From: Chromera velia
Taxonomy: Eukaryota > Sar > Chromeraceae
NCBI GenBank assembly: GCA_018398765.1
Contig: JAHBMJ010004143.1
Span: 10,149 to 35,884 of the forward strand
Direction of reading: 5' to 3'
DNA length: 25,736 nt
In this document: in pieces, positions 21,901 through 25,736 of the stretch
Position numbering within the stretch: the stretch's first letter is position 1
Layout: every line of letters begins with the position of its first letter
Notes under the pieces: generated by a model
The model's input: the letters and a program-made list of their open reading frames with translations, nothing else
What the model was told of the DNA's origin: nothing
The model's database searches: none
Made by a program: the position numbers and the translations under genes

Positions 21901-23568
21901 GCCCCTTCGTCTTCAACATGGGCACCCCCGGTGCCGGTTGAGGGACCAAAAAAGGACCCCGGCGGCAGAGGAGGTTTGCCGGAACCCCGGGGGGGTTTGG
22001 GCGCCCCGGAAGAAGAGACTCCGGGGCCCCCCTTTCTCCTCACTGACGCGCTTTGGGGCACTTCTTTCTTTTGCGATGATACCGGGGTCCTCTGCTGTTG
22101 GGTAGACAGAGACAGAGAGAGACCCCCAGGGCCGGACCCCGGCATGAGCCTTCCGGTCCCACGAGGAGACAGGGGGAGTGGCTCTCGGGAGGGATACACG
22201 GCTGAGGAGACGTGGGGGGGCAGGTAGCCGCCATACTCACCTCCCACACCCGCAACCTGCGCGTTTGACGGTGGACGGAGACGAGTGACAAAAGAGGAGT
22301 CGTTCAGAGGGTCCAATGCGGGCACGTTGTCGATGAATGATGCCAGAGGAGGCGCCCCCGCCATTCCCCCCGTCCCTTCCTCTGGTGGCGGCGCCATCAT
22401 TCGTCGGGAAGAGGAGGTAGGGGACAGAGGGGCCCCGGATGATCTATGGAGGTGGAAAGGGGCCCCGGCCTGCATTGGTTTTTTCTCGGCAGAAGGGGGC
22501 AGAGCGGCCGGGTGGAGGAAGTGTTGGGACTTCCAGTGCGACGGGTGCCCCCCCCAGGACCCGGCATGCCAGTGCACAGGGGGGGACATGGGCGTGGCCG
22601 ATCCCGGGCCCCCCCCAGGACCAGTGGGCCCCGGCTGAACGGTCACGGTTGCGGTGGTTGAGGCGGGGGGGTTCAGCGAGGAGGAGCGCACCAGAACAGG
22701 GGCCCCGGCATGCCTCTGTGATCCCCCAAACGACAAATTGGACCCCGGCATACCGGATGGAGGAGACATTTGCCCTGCAGGAAGCGGAACCGGGGTACGC
22801 GCTCCCACTCCCACTCCTGGTGCTGCGGTACTATCTCCAACAACGCCAACGACAGGTGACATGCCCCCGAGGCCGAGGCCCTGTACGGGAGGGGAAGAGA
22901 AAGTCATCCCTTGAGGATCCACTCGCCCAGTGCCAGTCGTCTTCATTCGCCCCATCGGCACTCGAGAGTTCACATGCTGCTGCTGCACGTTTGACTGTGC
23001 ATGAGAATAGACGGTGGTCTGCTTGGCGGCCTGCTGAGGCGGGGGTGTCCGCGTTCTGGTCGCTGCTGCAGATCCTGTGGTCGCAGTGGGGGGTTGCAGT
23101 GGTTGTCCTCCAGTGATATGATGCACGTGGGGCTGTTGTCGGGTGACTGTGTGTGGCTGTGGGGACTGGGTGGTGCTGGACACATGGGGGGGGGCGTGTT
23201 GGTGTTGTCTGGGGNNNNNNNNNNNNNNNNNNNNNNAGGAGTAGGAGAGGTGCAGGGGGGGCTGGGGGTGGGGGGGCGGGAGTACAGATTTTGCAGTTGG
23301 GGCAGGGGGGATTCCCTTGAAGACTGCAGGCGGCGCTGGGGGGGGGATCGGTGGGGGTGCGGACGCATGGGGACCAGCAGGCATCTGCACTCAGACACAC
23401 ACAGACGGAGGGACACACACAGATACAGACAGACGCTCACACACTCTCACAAACACACACAGACACACACAGATACACATAGACATACACAGACACACAC
23501 AGATACACACAGACACAGACAGACAGACACACACAGGCAGATGGACAAAAAGGCAAATGTCGAAGCAG

Positions 23569-23602
<34 letters not shown>

Positions 23603-24744
23603 AGAAGGGGAACAAGGATCTGCAGAGAGGCGTGCTCAGTGGGGGTCGGGAAAGGAGCGGTGCAGAAAAAAAAAGCGAGAGAGAGCGAAAGGGAGACACG
23701 GGATCAAGAGAGGAGGAGGAGGACAAAAACGAAACAAACAGACAAAAACAAAGCAAGAAGAAAAGAGGTGAACAGGCAGAGGCCGCCAAGGAAGTTTGCC
23801 AAAACAGACGTCAGAGCAGACATGCACTTTGTGATCAACCACGGAGAGAAGAAAAGAAGAAAGCAAAGAGGTGGACAGGCGCATATGCTCCCCTAAATTC
23901 CGCACTGACCCCAACCAAAGACGAAGTCGAGAAGGATCCTGCAAGCAAGCAAGCATTAGGATAGGCAGAGGTGAAGAAGACACACGCTCAATACAGAAAG
24001 GGAGAGGAGGAGATAAGTCTTCCTCCTGCATGCGTGAAGGGACCGTCTCTCTCCAGCACTCCCACACCGGTGGGCCCTCTGCTGCTGGGTGGGCTCTCTC
24101 TTTGTTTGTTTGTTTGTTTGTCTGCCTCCGTTTTCGTACAGGTAGTCTGGGCTCTATGGTATACCGCACGCTTGTTTCCTTTTCTCCTGTGTCCTCCATC
24201 TTTCATCTCCATTCATTCATTCATCCATTCATTGACTCATCCATGCATCCATGCATCTATCAATCCATCCATTTGACCATAATGCACTCTCGATGCATCT
24301 CTCAATCCGTGCACCCACAGGCGGGCATCACAGATTCAATCCCCGGAGGATTCTTCTTGTCTTTTCTTTTCTGCGCCCTGTCTTGATTCGGTCAAGCAAG
24401 CCAACACAGACAGACAAGCAGACAAAAGGGAGAAGGGGGGACCTCAATTAACAGGAGACAGACCGGCAGCTGCTGTTGCATGCTGAGAGTGACCGGAGGG
24501 GTCGGCAGCGGGTGAGGCGACGCGGAGTTTTTGTCCCCCCGAGGCTTCTCCTCCTGCTTGCCTGCACACACACACTCAGCAAGAAACAGAAACGGTGACG
24601 GAAAGGCACACAGACTGACTGTACGTTTCGTTCGTTTTCCCTCCAGATGGACCGACTGACTGTCTGGCAGAGGGAGACCCACACAAAGAAAACACACTGA
24701 CCTTCCAAGAGGAGCAGTCAGCAAGAACATTCAAAGAACGGGCC

Positions 24745-24825
<81 letters not shown>

Positions 24826-25244
24826 CAGAGAGAGCGAGAGAGAGAGTGAAGGGACCAACCCCACCAACCAATTTGGTACGAGAAGTGAGGGAATGGGGAA
24901 AGAAGTGGTCCGACCGAACAAAGGAGAGGAGGGGGCTCACACACAGAGCGAGCAGGACGCACGTAAGTCCTTAACCACCAAATAGCAAACAGCACAAGTA
25001 GAGAGCAGCGTGAGAAGATCAACAGGGCAGGACGGCGGAAATCTTTTCGCCGAGAAAACACAGACAAAAATCCATCCTTCTATCGGAAAGCAACCGGCTA
25101 GCGACAACAATGAAACAAACGGTGCAGAGACAGCGAGGGTGAGAGAAAAAGAACTCACTGTTGAAATCTGTCTGATGGACGAAAGGCCGAAAATCTGCCC
25201 TGCTGCTGCTGCTGCTGCTGTAGATGGTCTTGCAGAGAGTTCAT
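14079..25244 (-). CDS. Multi-exon gene for a ~1,600-residue coiled-coil protein with disordered P-rich and Q-rich arms (16-exon hand model)
   Basis: I do not recognise an orthologue. I assembled the model from GT-AG sites whose reading phases agree across most junctions. Exons (high to low coordinate): 25244-25159, 24701-24464, 23384-21810, 21458-21294, 20693-20673, 20394-20309, 19794-19706, 19189-19067, 18897/18901-18831, 18371-18287, 17913-17777, 17303-17252, 16928-16883, 16820-16714, 16506-16451, 15972-14079. Order in the protein: poly-Q start; Pro/Gly/Ser/His-rich arm; Arg/Glu/Gln-rich helical core containing [11 protein letters not shown] and ECTFKPKIS (the latter completed across an intron); Gly/Pro/Glu-rich tail ending in Gln/His-rich sequence. 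ECTFKP-type elements recur in coiled-coil proteins of alveolates and other protists, several of them linked to cytoskeleton or cilia, so a structural or scaffold role is an inference only. No enzyme motif or membrane segment is convincing. Weak junctions are exon 7/8 and 8/9 and the left edge of exon 2. The true start may lie further right. Confidence 0.78.
16451..16506 (-). CDS. Exon 15
   Basis: Acceptor CTGCATGCAG|GGCAGC and donor AACCATG|GTGGGTCGG. It encodes [18 protein letters not shown] from phase 0 to phase 2. TG plus the first G of the last exon makes Trp, so the join reads KREPW-YTAAAY. It forms the hinge between the helical core and the disordered tail. Confidence 0.72.
16714..16820 (-). 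CDS. Exon 14, very basic helix
   Basis: Acceptor TTCCCTCAAG|GAAGGG (AG at 16822-16821). A plus GA gives Arg, then [20 protein letters not shown] followed by [15 protein letters not shown]. The donor is GACACC|GTGTGT, phase 0. The Lys/Arg density could serve nucleic-acid binding, microtubule binding or nuclear targeting; the sequence does not decide. Confidence 0.8.
16883..16928 (-). CDS. Exon 13, 46 nt
   Basis: Acceptor TATTTGACAG|CGAGC and donor TTGGGA|GTAAGTGAA (a near-consensus 5' site). It encodes [15 protein letters not shown] from phase 0 to phase 1. Joined to exon 12 it reads [15 protein letters not shown], a plausible helix after a turn. Confidence 0.8.
17152..17203. repeat. (CCCA)n-(CA)n-(GA)n compound repeat, intronic
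   Basis: Stepwise change from CCCA units to CA to GA units, in the intron between exons 12 and 13. Confidence 0.92.
17252..17303 (-). CDS. Exon 12
   Basis: Acceptor TGTCTGCAG|CCTGG; AG plus C gives Ser, then [17 protein letters not shown]. The donor is CCGAA|GTGGTC (end 17252), or, three bases later, GAAGTG|GTCAGT (end 17249, adding Val). Both leave phase 0. Confidence 0.82.
17777..17913 (-). CDS. Exon 11, Glu/Arg-rich helix
   Basis: Acceptor TTGTGGCAG|GAGGCG (AG at 17915-17914), phase 0. It encodes [20 protein letters not shown], then [14 protein letters not shown] and VLEELQ, ending CAGAG|GTAGGT in phase 2. It has a strong coding character: no simple repeat, heptad-like hydrophobic spacing and frame agreement on both sides. 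Confidence 0.87.
18287..18371 (-). CDS. Exon 10
   Basis: Acceptor GCATGCAG|TGATG; the first T with the preceding AG makes Ser. It then reads [18 protein letters not shown] followed by [10 protein letters not shown], ending CGCGAG|GTGAGCGAGC in phase 0. The phase match with exon 9 is exact. It is charged and likely helical apart from an NPG turn. Confidence 0.85.
18712..18806. repeat. (CA)n then (GA)n compound microsatellite, intronic
   Basis: Interrupted CA repeat (with CG variants) of about 66 nt followed by a GA repeat of about 28 nt, in the intron between exons 9 and 10. The CA-then-GA order is the same as at 18905-18960 and 17152-17203. Confidence 0.95.
18831..18901 (-). CDS. Exon 9, acidic helix next to a (CT)n(GT)n tract
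   Basis: Encodes (KE)CDEELERAL followed by [12 protein letters not shown], ending GCAAG|GTCTGT in phase 2. Two acceptors lie 4 nt apart: GTGTGCAG|AAAGAG (start 18901, phase 0) and CAGAAAG|AGTGTG (start 18897, phase 1). The second keeps frame with the full exon 8. The 3' splice site directly abuts a 56-nt (CT)n(GT)n microsatellite. Confidence 0.75.
18902..18960 (-). repeat. (CT)n(GT)n compound microsatellite abutting the 3' splice site of exon 9
   Basis: On the minus strand, about 10 CT units then about 18 GT units run straight into CAG|exon. It probably serves as the polypyrimidine/UG tract of this intron. Confidence 0.9.
19067..19189 (-). CDS. Exon 8, acidic helix with an in-exon tetranucleotide repeat
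   Basis: Acceptor TATTTCCGCAG|GTCTTC and donor GAGTCAG|GTATCT bound 123 nt. The chosen frame (phase 1 in and out) reads [18 protein letters not shown], then SVGRSVGK from a GTCG repeat, then [11 protein letters not shown]. The alternative phase-0 frame (VFWTPFF...) is less helical and does not suit its neighbours. An earlier phase-0 donor, AAGGCA|GTCACC, would join directly to the KECDEE form of exon 9. Confidence 0.65.
19111..19130. repeat. (CCGA)n repeat inside coding exon 8
   Basis: Five CCGA units within the exon, encoding SVGRSVG on the minus strand. A gain or loss of one unit would shift the frame. Confidence 0.9.
19214..19250. repeat. (CAGT)n tetranucleotide repeat, intronic
   Basis: About nine CAGT units with one CACT variant, upstream of exon 8 on the transcribed strand. 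Confidence 0.93.
19706..19794 (-). CDS. Exon 7, helical core
   Basis: Acceptor CTGTCTCAG|GATCAG (AG at 19796-19795). The first G completes Lys; then [12 protein letters not shown] and Arg/Gln/Leu-rich sequence to AENQE. The phase match with exon 6 selects this frame over two other open frames. The donor is less sure: AGAAC|GTGGGC (end 19706, phase 1) fits exon 8, while CCCCA|GTACCC (end 19684) would send exon 8 into a stop codon. Confidence 0.75.
20309..20394 (-). CDS. Exon 6, carries the ECTFKPK motif
   Basis: Acceptor TCTGTGCAG|GTCCG (AG at 20396-20395), phase 0. It reads [15 protein letters not shown] and continues through [11 protein letters not shown], ending CCCAA|GTAAGTAAGTG in phase 2. 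The last codon is completed as Lys by the first base of exon 7, giving ECTFKPKIS. This is the most family-informative peptide in the window. Confidence 0.87.
20673..20693 (-). CDS. Exon 5, 21-nt micro-exon
   Basis: Seven codons (MLVHRSE) between GTGAGTGCAG (AG at 20695-20694) and GATCCGAG|GTGGGT. Phase 0 on both sides, so inclusion or skipping keeps the frame. With it, the product reads [23 protein letters not shown], a continuous charged helix, which favours it being real. Confidence 0.65.
21294..21458 (-). CDS. Exon 4, helical core with [11 protein letters not shown] motif
   Basis: A 55-codon exon, phase 0 at both ends: acceptor GTGTGCAG|GCTCG, donor CAGCAG|GTCAGTCA. It encodes [20 protein letters not shown], followed by more Arg/Glu/Gln-rich sequence ending WNDRYQQ. 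The [11 protein letters not shown] part resembles the L-[YF]-x-D-[AS]-x-x-R-x-x-R element that precedes ECTFKP segments in related protist proteins (family knowledge). Codon use and charge pattern contrast sharply with the flanking microsatellites. Confidence 0.85.
21810..23384 (-). CDS. Exon 3, 525 codons, disordered Pro/Gly/Ser/His-rich arm
   Basis: Acceptor GAGTGCAG|ATGCC (AG at 23386-23385); donor GTTCAG|GTCAGAGG (GT at 21809-21808); both phase 0. The product is low complexity: poly-Pro at the start, His/Gln/Thr-rich stretches, repeated GAP and PGS tripeptides, and a final Arg/Glu/Ala segment (ERTEKERER followed by an Ala run) that leads directly into the helical core of exon 4. No folded domain is visible. 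A 22-base run of N at 23215-23236 interrupts it. All three frames are open between the gap and 23384, so the frame of that first stretch rests on composition and on phase with exon 2. The long open frame downstream of the gap is solid. Confidence 0.8.
23215..23236. other. Assembly gap of 22 N inside exon 3
   Basis: Run of N flanked by GGGG and AGGAGTAGG, within Pro/His-rich coding sequence. The true length is unknown, so frame continuity across it is assumed, not shown. Confidence 0.99.
23392..23545. repeat. ACACACAGA-type minisatellite, intronic
   Basis: Irregular tandem array of ACACACAGAC / ACACACAGATAC units ending in (GACA)n. It lies immediately upstream of exon 3's acceptor on the transcribed strand. 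Confidence 0.88.
23572..23600. repeat. (GA)n microsatellite
   Basis: About 14 perfect GA units in the intron upstream of exon 3. Confidence 0.95.
24464..24701 (-). CDS. Exon 2, Pro/Ser-rich
   Basis: Begins after TTGGAAG (AG at 24703-24702) with one base that completes a Gln codon with exon 1. It reads 79 open codons ending SMQQQLP at CTGCCG|GTCTGT, phase 0, which joins exon 3 in frame. The middle part looks intron-like (pyrimidine- and GT-rich, ending GTGTGTGCAG), so a shorter exon 24464-24561 beginning [11 protein letters not shown] is an alternative. That version needs a phase-1 donor from another exon. The right-hand 32 codons are the firmer part. Confidence 0.5.
24750..24846. repeat. (GA)n microsatellite upstream of exon 2
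   Basis: Nearly pure GA repeat of ~97 nt with AAAG, ACAG and ATAC interruptions. On the transcribed strand it is a CT tract lying 49-145 nt before the exon 2 acceptor, with no AG anywhere between. Confidence 0.95.
25159..25244 (-). CDS. Exon 1 (candidate start exon, poly-Q)
   Basis: ATG at 25244-25242 opens a frame reading MNSLQDHL, then seven Gln from a CAG run, then [13 protein letters not shown]. It ends in phase 2 at CAACA|GTGAGTT (GT at 25158-25157). An acceptor (ATACAG, AG at 25252-25251) lies just upstream. If it is used, the exon starts at 25250 (AGA GAA ATG) and this Met is internal. Without that splice an in-frame TAA lies just upstream, so this Met would then be the start. Confidence 0.6.
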
Positions 25245-25259
25245 TTCTCTCTGTATGAG

Positions 25260-25714
25260 TTAACTTCTTTTGACGTCTCCTACGATTGCTTCCTCCCTGA
25301 GAGGAGTGGAATCAAGAAAAAGAGGGCTGGCTGGTAAGTGTCCCGACTCGTCTCTCCTCGCGTGAGGCGGCAGGCCCACTGGCTCAGAATCAGATTGAAC
25401 AGATTGAGTCTTCTCTCTATTCAAAAGGGGAGACTCAGACTGAGTGGTGTTGTGAAGTAAGAGCGCAGCTCGGACCACGATCCCTTTTTGCGGAGAGCCG
25501 AAGAAGGCAGGCTCAGATCTCTCTTTTCGTACAGAAAGATGGTGAGCGCGAAATGTCGAGTATGGCAGACGCTCGAAGACCTGCCAACCGAAATGATTCA
25601 CTTCGATCCGTACGTGGGTGCTGTATTCCTCCGAAGGCAGATACAAAGAAGGAAACAGCTTCGTGCTCGAGCGTTGGTACACGCAGGCTGACGCAGCCGA
25701 GTCAATACAGCAGC
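25260..25714 (-). CDS. Exon at right edge: end of a neighbouring gene or upstream exon of the same gene
   Basis: Acceptor TCTGTGTTTACAG|GC (AG at 25716-25715), then 150 open codons to a TAA at 25262-25260. The first part (CCIDSAASACVYQRS, then SLYLPSEEYSTHVRIEVNHF and GWQVFERLPYSTFR) looks like folded protein; the rest is Ser/Pro-rich. I do not recognise the family. The stop is only 15 bases before the candidate ATG at 25244. A donor at 25533 (TTTCT|GTACGA, phase 0) would splice in phase to 25250, making this part of the large gene. The 5' part lies outside the window. Confidence 0.5.
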
Positions 25715-25736
25715 CTGTAAACACAGAAACACTCCA

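Noticed and set aside
22439..23116. 225-codon plus-strand open frame opposite exon 3
   Set aside because: Same artefact: the minus-strand frame is phase-linked to exon 4 with the helical core, whereas this one has no continuation.
23392..23545. CRISPR-like regular repeat
   Set aside because: It is a CA-rich minisatellite with no spacers of unique sequence; eukaryotic context.

Overview
This looks like nuclear DNA from a repeat-rich eukaryote. There is no operon-like packing. Simple-sequence repeats (CT/GA, GT/CA, and tetranucleotides such as GGAA, TCTG, GAAT, GATC) are extremely abundant, and one gene is split by many GT-AG introns. A coiled-coil segment carrying an E-C-T-F-K-P-K element and an LFNDS..R..R element, between long disordered P- and Q-rich arms, suggests an alveolate. 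A chromerid such as Chromera velia fits best, but that is inference from style, not from a marker gene.

Layout. Bases 1-9,560 are a microsatellite 'desert': alternating purine-only and pyrimidine-only blocks with no convincing gene. Two or three short plus-strand exon candidates (5705-5756, 7158-7198, 9572-9625) are recorded at low confidence. Bases 9,740-12,760 differ sharply: they are AT-richer, almost free of microsatellites, and form a nest of old mobile DNA. It holds two copies of a ~300-bp dispersed repeat, a ~407-bp foldback (MITE-like) element inserted in the second copy, a relative of that element upstream, a two-unit 105-bp tandem duplication, and a possible coding relic. Bases 12,760-14,078 return to microsatellite-rich spacer.

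Bases 14,079-25,244 (perhaps to 25,714) hold one minus-strand gene. I assembled 16 exons by hand from splice sites and reading-phase agreement. The predicted protein is about 1,600 residues: a short poly-Q start, a long Pro/Gly/Ser/His-rich arm (one 525-codon exon), a central charged helical domain spread over twelve small exons (21-137 nt), and a 630-residue disordered tail with acidic and Gln/His-rich blocks. Nearly all junction phases agree; the weak ones are exons 7/8 and 8/9, and the extent of exon 2. At the right edge lies an exon that either ends a neighbouring minus-strand gene or is an upstream exon of this same gene.

Small helical exons sit in introns built largely of microsatellites. 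In several introns the repeat itself supplies the pyrimidine/UG tract next to the 3' splice site. I found no rRNA, tRNA, CRISPR array or complete transposase gene.
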